Assembly: GCF_027925385.1 (NCBI RefSeq)
Contig: NZ_AP027142.1
Coordinates: 248,001-312,000 of the forward strand
Direction: 5' to 3'
Source of the DNA: Methylocystis iwaonis
Lineage (GTDB): Bacteria; Pseudomonadota; Alphaproteobacteria; Rhizobiales; Beijerinckiaceae
DNA: 64,000 bases
The position numbers and the translations under genes were made by a program. Positions 54,402 through 62,557 of this stretch are shown one piece after another. The notes under the pieces are model-generated. The model was not told the origin of the DNA. It did not search any database and saw only the letters and a program-made list of their open reading frames with translations. Every line of letters starts with the position of its first letter. The stretch's first letter is position 1.

Positions 54402-54527
54402 TTCGAATATTGCGGTGTCTCTCGCTTCCCGCGAGCCAGGAGACATCTCGCAAGGCCGCCGAGCAGGCTCTGACCGGAGGGGCGCGTCTCCCTTTCCGGC
54501 AGCTTGCGCCAACGCAGGACAGTCGCA

Positions 54528-56102
54528 ATGGACTTCGACGTCGTCACACTTTCCCGTCTGCAATTCGCGCTGACGGCCCTATACCACTTCCTCTTTGTGC
54601 CGCTCACTTTGGGTCTCGCCTTGCTGCTCGCCATCATGGAGAGCGTCTATGTGATGACGGGGCGCGAAGTCTGGCGCGACGCGGTCAAATTCTGGGGCAC
54701 GCTGTTCGGCATCAATTTCGTGATGGGCGTCGCCACCGGCATCACCATGGAATTCCAGTTCGGAACGAACTGGGCCTATTACTCCCATTATGTCGGCGAT
54801 ATTTTCGGCGCGCCGCTGGCCATCGAAGGGCTCATGGCCTTTTTCATGGAGGCGACTTTCGTCGGCCTCTTTTTCTTCGGCTGGAAGCGGCTCACCAAGG
54901 TGCAGCATCTTGTCGTCACCTGGCTCGTCGCGCTCGGCTCCAATTTCTCGGCGCTCTGGATTCTCGTCGCCAACGCCTGGATGTCCAATCCCGTCGGGGC
55001 CGCCTTCAATCCGCAGACGATGCGCATGGAGCTCAGCTCCTTCCTGGAGGTGCTGTTCAATCCGGTGGCGCAGTCGAAATTCGTCCACACGGTCAGCGCC
55101 GGCTATGTGACCGGCTCCATGTTCGTGATGTCGATCGGCGCCTATTACATCCTGCGCAAGAAGCACATCGAGATTGCTCGCCGTTCGCTGACCGTCGCCG
55201 CGAGCTTCGGCCTTGCGTCCGCCTTGTCGGTCGTCGTGCTCGGCGACGAGAGCGGCTATACGGCGGGTGAGAACCAGAAGATGAAGATCGCCGCCATCGA
55301 GGCGATGTGGGAGACGAAGCCGGCGCCAGCGTCCTTCACGCTCTTCGGCCTGCCCGACCTCGAGACCCAGACGACCAAATATGCGATTGAAATCCCCTAT
55401 GTCCTGGGCCTCATCGCGACGCGCTCATTCGACAAGCCCGTCGAAGGCATCAAGCCGCTTGTCGAGCACAATGCGGAGCGCATCCGCAACGGACTTCCCG
55501 GCTATAAATGGATGACCCAGGAGGGCGGCCGCGTCGGCGTTTCCGTGCCGCCGCAGCTCGAAGGCTCGATGCGCGACGTCGGCCATTCGCTGCTGCTCAA
55601 GCGCATCCGCCCCGACATCGAGAACGCCACCGAGGACGAGATCAAGCAGGCGGCGCTCTCGACCGTCCCCGACGTGCCGGTTCTCTTCTGGAGCTTCCGC
55701 ATCATGGTGGCCCTCGGCTTCTATTTCATCGCGCTTTTCGGCGTCGCCTTTTATCTCTCCAGCCAGCGGCGCTGCGGCCAACCGTGGTTCCTGCGGCTGA
55801 CCATGTTCAGCCTTCCCCTGCCCTGGATCGCGGCCGAGCTTGGTTGGATCGTCGCCGAATATGGTCGCCAGCCCTGGATCATCGACGGCGTGATGCCGAC
55901 CTTCGTCGGCGTTTCGAGCGTGCCCGCCTCTAATGTCGCGGCGAGCCTCGCGGCCTTTGTCATCTTCTACACGGCGCTCGCCGCCGTCGATGTGGCGCTG
56001 CTCCTGAAATATATTCGCAAGGGACCGCATCCCGCGCCTGCAGCCCCACCGCTGGCCGGCGCTTTGCCCGAAGCGCAACCCGCCTTCGACGCCTCGCGCT
56101 AA
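54528..56102 (+). CDS. cydA: Cytochrome bd ubiquinol oxidase subunit I
   Basis: A 524-residue heme-bearing subunit. RLQFALTALYHFLFVPLTLGL carries the conserved His20, and the EYGRQPW motif is near residue 450. The long hydrophilic quinol loop (about 245-385) gives the length of the E. coli-like L-type. Bd oxidases use quinol to reduce oxygen without pumping protons and resist sulfide, cyanide and NO, which suits a position after an SQR gene. The ATG at 54528 has AGGAC upstream. Confidence 0.96.
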   Translation: MDFDVVTLSRLQFALTALYHFLFVPLTLGLALLLAIMESVYVMTGREVWRDAVKFWGTLFGINFVMGVATGITMEFQFGTNWAYYSHYVGDIFGAPLAIEGLMAFFMEATFVGLFFFGWKRLTKVQHLVVTWLVALGSNFSALWILVANAWMSNPVGAAFNPQTMRMELSSFLEVLFNPVAQSKFVHTVSAGYVTGSMFVMSIGAYYILRKKHIEIARRSLTVAASFGLASALSVVVLGDESGYTAGENQKMKIAAIEAMWETKPAPASFTLFGLPDLETQTTKYAIEIPYVLGLIATRSFDKPVEGIKPLVEHNAERIRNGLPGYKWMTQEGGRVGVSVPPQLEGSMRDVGHSLLLKRIRPDIENATEDEIKQAALSTVPDVPVLFWSFRIMVALGFYFIALFGVAFYLSSQRRCGQPWFLRLTMFSLPLPWIAAELGWIVAEYGRQPWIIDGVMPTFVGVSSVPASNVAASLAAFVIFYTALAAVDVALLLKYIRKGPHPAPAAPPLAGALPEAQPAFDASR

Positions 56103-56114
56103 AAGGAACGCCAT

Positions 56115-57251
56115 ATGTTCGATTATGCGACCCTGCGCTTCATCTGGTGGGCGCTCCTCGGCGTGCTGCTCGTCGGCTTCGCCATCTTCGACGGCTTCGA
56201 CCTCGGCGTCGCCCTGCTGCACCCATTCGTGGCCAAGAAGGATGTCGAGCGCCGCGTGTTGATCAATACGATCGGCCCGGTGTGGGAAGGCAATCAGGTC
56301 TGGTTCATTCTCGGCGGCGGCGCGGTCTTCGCCGCCTGGCCGCCGCTCTACGCCGCCTCCTTCTCGGGCTTCTATCTGGCGATGCTGCTGGTGCTGATCG
56401 GCTTTATCCTGCGACCTGTCTCCATCACCTTTCGCAGCAAGCGGGACGAGCCGCTCTGGCGCGCGACCTGGGACTGGCTGTTTTTTGTCTCGGGCGCCTT
56501 GCCGTCGGTGTTGTTCGGCGTCGCTTTCGGCAATCTGCTGCTGGGCGTCCCCTTCCATTTCGATCAGTCGCTGCGCTTCCAATATGAGGGCGACCTTCTC
56601 AGCTTGCTGCATCCCTTCGCGCTGCTTTGCGGGATCGTGAGCGCGGTGATGTTGTTCATGCAAGGGGCCGCCTGGCTCGCGGGCAAGACGGAAGGCGAGA
56701 TCAACGCGCGGGCGCGGGGCATCGGCGCCGCCGCCGCGCTGGCGCTTGTCTTGCTGCTTCTGGCGGGAGGGCTCTGGATCGCCACCGGAATCGAGGGCTA
56801 TCGAATCGAGTCGGACGTTAATTACGCCGGCCCGTCCAACCCCTTCGGCAAGACAGTCGTGGCCGGCGCCGGCGAGTGGCTCCTCAATTACGCACGCTTT
56901 CCGCTTGCCGCATTTGCGCCGCTCGCCGCCCTTCTCGGCGCGCTCGGCGCCGCGATCCTGCTGGCGATCGGTTCGCCGCTCGCTATATTGGCCTCGAGCG
57001 TCTCTGTCGCGGGCGTTGTGACGACGGCGGGCTTCAGCCTGTTTCCCTTCCTGCTCCCCTCGTCCTCCCATCCGGACGAGAGCCTGACCGTGTGGGATGC
57101 GTCGTCGAGCCAGGCCACTCTCGGCCTCATGCTCGTCGCGGCCCTCTTCTTCCTCCCGATCGTGCTTACCTATACCTCATGGGTCTATTGGGTGTTGCGC
57201 GGCGCGGTGCGCGAGGCGGCGATCGAAAAAGGCGACGATCACTATTACTGA
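56115..57251 (+). CDS. cydB: Cytochrome bd ubiquinol oxidase subunit II
   Basis: A 378-residue partner of CydA with about eight hydrophobic helices. The conserved start FIWWALLGVLLVGFAIFDGFDLG, then GPVWEGNQVWFILGGGA, define the family. It starts 12 bases after cydA with AAAAGGAA ahead. Full length. Confidence 0.96.
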   Translation: MFDYATLRFIWWALLGVLLVGFAIFDGFDLGVALLHPFVAKKDVERRVLINTIGPVWEGNQVWFILGGGAVFAAWPPLYAASFSGFYLAMLLVLIGFILRPVSITFRSKRDEPLWRATWDWLFFVSGALPSVLFGVAFGNLLLGVPFHFDQSLRFQYEGDLLSLLHPFALLCGIVSAVMLFMQGAAWLAGKTEGEINARARGIGAAAALALVLLLLAGGLWIATGIEGYRIESDVNYAGPSNPFGKTVVAGAGEWLLNYARFPLAAFAPLAALLGALGAAILLAIGSPLAILASSVSVAGVVTTAGFSLFPFLLPSSSHPDESLTVWDASSSQATLGLMLVAALFFLPIVLTYTSWVYWVLRGAVREAAIEKGDDHYY

Positions 57252-57264
57252 AGGGAGAAACGGC

Positions 57265-57369
57265 ATGTGGTATTTTTCCTGGATCCTCGGCTTAGGGCTC
57301 GCCTGCGCCTTTGGCATCCTCAACGCCATGTGGCTGGAGCTCGACGACGACGACGAGCGCCGCAAGTAA
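57265..57369 (+). CDS. cydX: Cytochrome bd small subunit CydX
   Basis: A 34-residue peptide, MWYFSWILGLGLACAFGILN then AMWLE and an acidic end (DDDDE). This is the diagnostic CydX pattern of a single helix with an acidic tail, needed for stability of CydAB. AAGGGAG is eight bases upstream, 13 bases after cydB. Confidence 0.95.
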   Translation: MWYFSWILGLGLACAFGILNAMWLELDDDDERRK

Positions 57370-57469
57370 AGCGCGACGATGCGCCGCGGCCTTTTGGCGA
57401 CAAAGTCGCTGATGGCAATGGCCGCGGCGACGCATATCTTTTGGGAATAAAAACCAAGGGAGGGTCGTG

Positions 57470-57655
57470 ATGGAAGCGAATATCGGCCAGGCGGATAAAA
57501 TCATCCGTATTGTTGCGGGTCTCGTGCTGCTCAGTCTCGCCTTTGTCGGTCCGAAGACGGCCTGGGGCTTTATCGGACTCGTGCCCCTCGCTACGGCCTT
57601 CATCAATTTCTGTCCGGCCTACAAGCTTCTGGGCATGAATACGCTGGGCAAATAG
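57470..57655 (+). CDS. DUF2892 (YgaP-type) membrane protein, second copy
   Basis: A 61-residue two-helix protein: MEANIGQADKIIRIVAGLVL and a second segment with INFCPAYKLLGMNT. Strong AAGGGAGGG five bases before the ATG at 57470. DUF2892 proteins recur in sulfur-related operons; the Cys in NFCP is conserved with the first copy (GFCP). Confidence 0.9.
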   Translation: MEANIGQADKIIRIVAGLVLLSLAFVGPKTAWGFIGLVPLATAFINFCPAYKLLGMNTLGK

Positions 57656-57697
57656 CAGAATCGTTTTCAGTCGACGCCGGCGGCGAGGCGTGGATCT

Positions 57698-59278
57698 TTG
57701 GGCGACGAGACGGTCATTTTTCGCGCCCATGGCATGCATTGTCATGGGTGCGAGCACATTATCGAAAGGAGTCTGCGAAGACTTCCTGGCGTGCGCCGCG
57801 CCGTCGCCAGCTATCCGACCGAAACGGTCACGGTCGACTTCGATCCTCAGGCATTAAGCTTCGACGCGATACGTGACAGCGTCGAGGAAAATGGTTATCG
57901 CGTCGAAATTGGTGAGCGGCGCGAAAAGCCGCTGCTGCAACGGCTTGCATTATTCGGCGCCGCCGCTGCCGGTCTCGCAGGGCTGATCTACGTCGACACC
58001 CAATGGATCAGCGCGCACGGCTCCCCCGACATTGCGCAGCATATGAGCCTGTGGCTCATCTTCCTGCTCGGGCTCGTCACGGGCTTCCACTGCATCGGCA
58101 TGTGCGGCGCCTTCGTCGTGAGCTACACGGCCGGGGATGCGCGCGCGGGCCGCTCGTCGCTCCTGTCGCATCTTGCTTTCGGCGCCGGCAAAACGCTGTC
58201 CTATACAGCGATCGGCGCTGGCTTCGGCGCGCTGGGCGCCATCATCGCCTTCACGCCGCTGTTGCGGGGTGCGGCGGGCGTGGCGGCGGGCGCTTTTCTC
58301 ATCATCTTCGGGCTCAATATGCTGGGCCTGTTCGCGCCGCTGCGGCGCTTTCGCCTCGCCCTGCCTGCGCCACTCGAACGCTGGGTGCATCGCGAGGCGA
58401 GCGGACGTCACCGACCCTTCGTCATTGGCATCCTCAACGGCTTGATGATCGCCTGCGGCCCCTTGCAGGCGATGTATGTGATGGCGGCGGGAACCGGCAG
58501 CGCCATCGAGGGCGCGAAAATGCTGCTGGCCTTCGGGCTCGGCACGCTGCCGGTCATGCTCGCCTTCGGCGTCATCGCCTCGATGCTCTCGAATGCGCTG
58601 ACGCATCGCCTGCTGAAATCCTCGGGCGTGATCGTCGTCGCGCTCGGCGCGGTGATGATCAATCGCGGGCTCATCCTCACTGGCTGGGGCGTCGATCTCG
58701 GTTCTGTCTTGGCGCGGATGCAGCAAAGCGACGCGCCGATCGCGGCGAGCGCCCCGGCGCCCGCGCCTGCCGCGCAGACCATCGAGATGGAGGCGAATGC
58801 GCTCGGTTTTGCGCCTTCCCGCTTCACGCTCATTCGCGGCGCGCCGGTCAAATGGGTGATCAACGCCACGCAAATCACCCAGTGCAATCACCGCATTGTC
58901 GTTCCCGCCCTTGGCCTCGAATTCGAGTTGAAGCCGGGGCTCCAGACCATCGACTTCACGCCGCAGAAAGCGGGCGTGATTCCGTGGAGCTGCTGGATGG
59001 GCATGATGCGCGGCGAATTCGACGTGGTCGAGCCCGGCGCGCCGCCGCCGGCGCCGAAAGAAGCCGCGCCGTCCGGCGCGCCTTGCCCGCTGGAGGCGGA
59101 ACCGGCGCCTGTCGAAAAATATGTCGTCCAGCGCGGCGACACGCTGGCGCGCATCGCGAAGAAAAAATACGGCAGCGTCGCGCGCTGGCGCGACATCGCC
59201 GCGGCTAATCCCGGCGTGCAGGACGGGAGACTGAAAAAGGGTCAGGTTCTGACGCTGCCGCCAAAAGCGCGGCCGTGA
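57698..59278 (+). CDS. HMA - TauE/SafE-type transporter - cupredoxin - LysM fusion protein
   Basis: A 526-residue multidomain protein. Residues 4-72 form a heavy-metal-associated domain with HCHGC (Cys15, Cys18). Residues about 80-345 form a six-helix TauE/SafE or UreH-like membrane domain with HCIGMCG. Residues 365-448 form a cupredoxin-like domain (NATQITQCNHRIVV and WSCWMGMMRG give Cys, His and Met ligands). Residues 475-524 form a LysM domain (YVVQRGDTLARIAKKKYGS). The TTG start is inferred. The parts suggest copper or thiol transfer across the inner membrane with peptidoglycan anchoring. The exact cargo is unknown. Confidence 0.85.
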   Translation: MGDETVIFRAHGMHCHGCEHIIERSLRRLPGVRRAVASYPTETVTVDFDPQALSFDAIRDSVEENGYRVEIGERREKPLLQRLALFGAAAAGLAGLIYVDTQWISAHGSPDIAQHMSLWLIFLLGLVTGFHCIGMCGAFVVSYTAGDARAGRSSLLSHLAFGAGKTLSYTAIGAGFGALGAIIAFTPLLRGAAGVAAGAFLIIFGLNMLGLFAPLRRFRLALPAPLERWVHREASGRHRPFVIGILNGLMIACGPLQAMYVMAAGTGSAIEGAKMLLAFGLGTLPVMLAFGVIASMLSNALTHRLLKSSGVIVVALGAVMINRGLILTGWGVDLGSVLARMQQSDAPIAASAPAPAPAAQTIEMEANALGFAPSRFTLIRGAPVKWVINATQITQCNHRIVVPALGLEFELKPGLQTIDFTPQKAGVIPWSCWMGMMRGEFDVVEPGAPPPAPKEAAPSGAPCPLEAEPAPVEKYVVQRGDTLARIAKKKYGSVARWRDIAAANPGVQDGRLKKGQVLTLPPKARP

Positions 59279-59342
59279 CAATTCGCTCTGGCGCGTCTTG
59301 GAGAAAGCGCGCTAGGCTCAGCCATTCGAGAGGGAGAAAGAA

Positions 59343-59861
59343 ATGCGGGTTCTATTCCCTGTTGCGATGATTTGTGGCCTGTCGCTTCTCGCCGCCGGCG
59401 CCACGGCGCAGGATCATCACGATCACATGCAGATGATGTCCAAGATGGCGACGGACTCGCGCATCGGGGTCGACATGCCGCCGCCGATGAAGGCGCATAT
59501 GCTCACGAATATGCGCGGCCATCAGCAGGCGGTCGCGGACATTCTGGCGGCGCTCGCCAAAAGCGACGGCGCGGGCGCCGCGAAAATCGCCGAGACGCAT
59601 CTCGGCATGGGCTCGCCGGGCTCGGCCGCCTGCAAGCCGAATGCAAAGTCCGGCGGCCTCGGCGAGATGCCGATGATGATGGCGAGCCATATGCCGGAAG
59701 CCATGCAGGGGCTCGGCATGGCCATGCATGCGCAGGCGACGAAATTCGCCGAAGAGGCGGCAAAGTTGAAGCAGGGCGGCGATCCGCGTCCGGCGCTTGC
59801 CGAGCTTAGCCAGGTCGTGCAAGCCTGCAACGCCTGTCACGCCGCCTATCGGCTGCAGTGA
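59343..59861 (+). CDS. Cytochrome c' -like protein
   Basis: A 172-residue exported protein: signal peptide MRVLFPVAMICGLSLLAAGA, a Met/His-rich start (DHHDHMQMMSKM), helical middle, and the heme motif CNACH eight residues from the end, as in class II cytochromes c'. These bind NO or detoxify nitrosative and oxidative species in the periplasm. The Met-rich region could also bind copper. It follows the fusion gene by 64 bases. Confidence 0.82.
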   Translation: MRVLFPVAMICGLSLLAAGATAQDHHDHMQMMSKMATDSRIGVDMPPPMKAHMLTNMRGHQQAVADILAALAKSDGAGAAKIAETHLGMGSPGSAACKPNAKSGGLGEMPMMMASHMPEAMQGLGMAMHAQATKFAEEAAKLKQGGDPRPALAELSQVVQACNACHAAYRLQ

Positions 59862-59901
59862 CCGAACGAGCGGGCCCGCCGCGCTCTATCAGGAGTTTTT
59901 C

Positions 59902-60681
59902 TTGCGCATCGCGACCTGGAACGTGAATTCCGTCCGGCAGCGGCTCACGCCGCTCTTGGCCTTTTTGAAGGAGACCGCGCCGGACGTCCTCTGCCTGCAG
60001 GAGCTCAAATGCGAGGAGAGCGCCTTCCCGCGCATGGAGGTCGAGGACGCGGGCTATAATGTCATCCTGCACGGGCAGAAGACCTTCAACGGGGTGGCGA
60101 TCCTCTCCAAACATCCGATCGAGGAATCGCGCATCGGCCTGCCCGATTTCGACCATGAGGGGCAATCGCGCTACATCGAGGCGGTGATCTCGCACGATGG
60201 CGGGGCCCTGCGCGTCGCGAGCATTTATGCGCCCAACGGCAATCCGGCGGACACGCCCAAATACGACTACAAGCTCGCCTTCATGGAGGCGCTGACGCGC
60301 CACGCCGCTACGCTCCTGCAGCTCGAGGAGGCGACGGTGCTCGCGGGCGATTACAACATTATTCCCGAGCCTTGCGACGTCCACGACCCGGCCGCCTGGG
60401 CAAGCGACGCGCTGTTTCTGCCGCAGAGCCGAAAGGCCTATCGGCGGCTCCTCAACCTCGGCTATGCGGATGCGCTCCGCGCCGTCACCGACGACGCGGG
60501 GCTTTATACGTTCTGGGATTATCAGGCGGGCGCCTGGCAGAAGAACAAGGGCATCCGCATCGACCATCTGCTGCTCTCGCCGCAGGCCGCCGACCGGCTC
60601 GAGGGGGTGGAGATCGTCAAGGCGATGCGGGCGGGGGAGAAGCCCTCCGACCATGTGGCGATTTTTGCGCAGCTCGGCTGA
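59902..60681 (+). CDS. xthA: Exodeoxyribonuclease III (AP endonuclease)
   Basis: A 259-residue enzyme of the EEP fold that repairs abasic and oxidised DNA ends. It has RIATWNVNSVRQRL, CLQELKCEE (metal-binding Glu), IYAPNGNP, LAGDYNIIPEP, and the C-terminal RIDHLLLSP and SDHVAIFA. The TTG at 59902 with AGGAG six bases upstream gives homologous length. Its stop abuts the convergent tauE stop. Confidence 0.93.
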   Translation: MRIATWNVNSVRQRLTPLLAFLKETAPDVLCLQELKCEESAFPRMEVEDAGYNVILHGQKTFNGVAILSKHPIEESRIGLPDFDHEGQSRYIEAVISHDGGALRVASIYAPNGNPADTPKYDYKLAFMEALTRHAATLLQLEEATVLAGDYNIIPEPCDVHDPAAWASDALFLPQSRKAYRRLLNLGYADALRAVTDDAGLYTFWDYQAGAWQKNKGIRIDHLLLSPQAADRLEGVEIVKAMRAGEKPSDHVAIFAQLG

Positions 60682-61470
60682 TCAGGCCAGCGACCCGACC
60701 GACCGCCAGATAACATAAAGCGCGACAGTGACGACGATCCCGGCGAAGGCTGTCGCCAGCGTGCCGCGCTGGGCGGAAAGGCGGCGCGCGGTCGCCGCGC
60801 CGATCATGCCGCCAATGACGCCGCCGCCGAGGATCGCGCCCGCGAGCGCCCAGTCGACCAGACCGGAGACCGCATAGTTAGCCGCCGTCGTCACGCCGAA
60901 GGCCGTGACCGAAACAAGCGAGGAGCCGATCGCGTTGAGGATCGGCAGATTGGCCGCGAACATCAGGGCCGGAACGATCAGAAAGCCGCCGCCGACGCCG
61001 AAGAACCCGGAAAGCGCGCCGGTCGCGGCGCCCGTTGCGGCGAGGCGCGGGAAATTCTCGCGGCTCAGCCGCACCTGGGGATGGCCCTGCCCGCGTCGAT
61101 TCAGGAACATCAGCGCGCCGACGACAAGCATCAAAAGCCCGAAGAGGGCGAGGAGCTTCTCGCCATTGATGAGCTTGCCGAGGGTCGAGCCGCCGAAGGC
61201 GCCAAGCACGCCGAAAAGGGCGAAGACCGAGGCGCAGCGCCATTTGATCGCGCCCGATCGGGCGTGGTTGACGAGGTTGAAGACGGCGTTGACCGAGACT
61301 GCGACGGAGCTCGTGCCGATGGCGATGTGAGGCTCCGGCACGCCGACGAAATAGACGAGAAGGGGCACGGCGAGGACCGAGCCGCCGCCGCCGATGAGTC
61401 CGAGCGTAAAGCCGACGAAGACGCCGGAGAGCGCGCCGGCGGCAAGTTTCATCACAAAGGGCGTCAGCAT
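60682..61470 (-). CDS. TauE/SafE-family membrane transporter
   Basis: A 262-residue protein with about eight hydrophobic helices and the family glycine loops GLIGGGGSVLAVPLLV and GFFGVGGGFLIVPALM. Members export sulfite, sulfoacetate or other organosulfur anions. It is divergent from the persulfide dioxygenase gene, and the BigR-type box lies in their shared 92-base gap. Sulfite export fits, because the dioxygenase releases sulfite. Confidence 0.92.
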   Translation of the reverse strand: MLTPFVMKLAAGALSGVFVGFTLGLIGGGGSVLAVPLLVYFVGVPEPHIAIGTSSVAVSVNAVFNLVNHARSGAIKWRCASVFALFGVLGAFGGSTLGKLINGEKLLALFGLLMLVVGALMFLNRRGQGHPQVRLSRENFPRLAATGAATGALSGFFGVGGGFLIVPALMFAANLPILNAIGSSLVSVTAFGVTTAANYAVSGLVDWALAGAILGGGVIGGMIGAATARRLSAQRGTLATAFAGIVVTVALYVIWRSVGSLA

Positions 61471-61505
61471 CGGCGATCCCCTGGATCACAACATTAGATA
61501 TTGCT

Positions 61506-61527
61506 TATTTAGATAGTTCGCATATAT
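61506..61527 (+). promoter_or_regulatory. BigR-type box between tauE and the persulfide dioxygenase gene
   Basis: TATTTAGATAGTTCGCATAT then AT, 35 bases before the dioxygenase start and 35 bases from the divergent tauE start. It matches the 52831 copy at 17 of 22 positions. It could control both genes. Confidence 0.7.
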
Positions 61528-61562
61528 CTTTGCGGCAAGCAAGCGCGCGACGGAGAGAAAAC

Positions 61563-62444
61563 ATGTCGGCGACGATCAGGGGGTTCTTCGACGAAGCCAC
61601 CTTCACCATCACCTATCTCGTGTCCGATTCAGCGACCAAAATCGCTGCGATTATCGACCCCGTGCTCGATTTCGAGCCGGGCGGGGGCATTGCCGACACA
61701 CGCGGGATCGAAACCGTTTTATCCGTCGCTCGCGAAGAAGGGCTGACGATCGCGTGGGTTCTCGAAACCCATGCACATGCCGACCATCTCTCGGCCGCGC
61801 CAATCGTGAAATCCGCCACCGACGCGAAAGTCGGCATCGGCGAGCATATCGTCGAGGTCCAGGACATATTCCGCCCAGTATTTTTGGCTGACGACATCGC
61901 GCCCGCGGGCCGCGACTTTGACCGCCTGTTCAAGGACGGCGAGCGCCTGCCGCTCGGCGAGATCGACATAGAGGTCTTGTATACGCCGGGGCATACCCCC
62001 GCCTGCGTCTCCTACAAGATCGGCGACGCCGTCTTCGTCGGCGACACGCTCTTCATGCCGGATTATGGAACCGCCCGCGCCGATTTCCCGGGCGGAGACG
62101 CGCGGGACCTTTACCGGTCCATCCGCCGCCTGCTGGCCCTGCCGCCGCAGACGCGGCTCTTCATGTGCCACGACTACAAGGCGCCGGGCCGTGATTTCTA
62201 TCTTTGGGAAACGACGGTCGCCGAGGAGCGCGCCAAAAACGTGCAGATAAGGGACGGGGTGAGTGAAGATGAGTTCGTCGCGGATCGCCAGAAGCGGGAC
62301 AAGGCGCTAACGGCGCCCCGTCTTCTGCTGCCATCCATCCAAGTGAATATCCGCGCCGGCCGCTTCCCGCCGCCGGGACCGGACGGCGTCCGCCGGCTCC
62401 TTGTCCCGGTAAAATTCAAAGGCGCCGCAGCGCCCGCGGAGTAG
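61563..62444 (+). CDS. Persulfide dioxygenase-like metallo-beta-lactamase-fold hydrolase (Blh/ETHE1 group)
   Basis: A 293-residue MBL-fold protein: THAHADH (His70, His72, Asp74, His75), TPGHTPACVSY, VGDTLFMPDYGTARADFPGG and MCHDY. This set is typical of ETHE1/Blh enzymes that use one iron to oxidise glutathione persulfide to sulfite. In bigR operons the homologue is Blh. Here it has its own BigR-type box. The GGAGAG site supports the ATG at 61563. No fused rhodanese domain is present. Confidence 0.92.
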   Translation: MSATIRGFFDEATFTITYLVSDSATKIAAIIDPVLDFEPGGGIADTRGIETVLSVAREEGLTIAWVLETHAHADHLSAAPIVKSATDAKVGIGEHIVEVQDIFRPVFLADDIAPAGRDFDRLFKDGERLPLGEIDIEVLYTPGHTPACVSYKIGDAVFVGDTLFMPDYGTARADFPGGDARDLYRSIRRLLALPPQTRLFMCHDYKAPGRDFYLWETTVAEERAKNVQIRDGVSEDEFVADRQKRDKALTAPRLLLPSIQVNIRAGRFPPPGPDGVRRLLVPVKFKGAAAPAE

Positions 62445-62463
62445 CGTCACACCAATCGGCCCG

Positions 62464-62546
62464 CCGTCATTGCGAGCGAAGCGAAGCTATCCAGGGCCGC
62501 CACACGGCTCTGGATTGCTTCGTCGCTTCGCTCCTCGCAATGACGG
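62464..62546. repeat. Dispersed palindromic repeat, GTCATTGCGAG family, copy 5
   Basis: CCGTCATTGCGAGCGAAGCG and GCTCCTCGCAATGACGG arms with inner TATCCAGGG and CTCTGGATTGCTT. It lies 19 bases after the dioxygenase stop, between convergent genes. Confidence 0.9.
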
Positions 62547-62557
62547 CGGGCGCTCAG

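Noticed and set aside
54402..54412. TTCGAATATTG between cydP and cydA as a fifth BigR-type box
   Set aside because: Only half of the 22-bp element is present and the AATTTAG half is missing.
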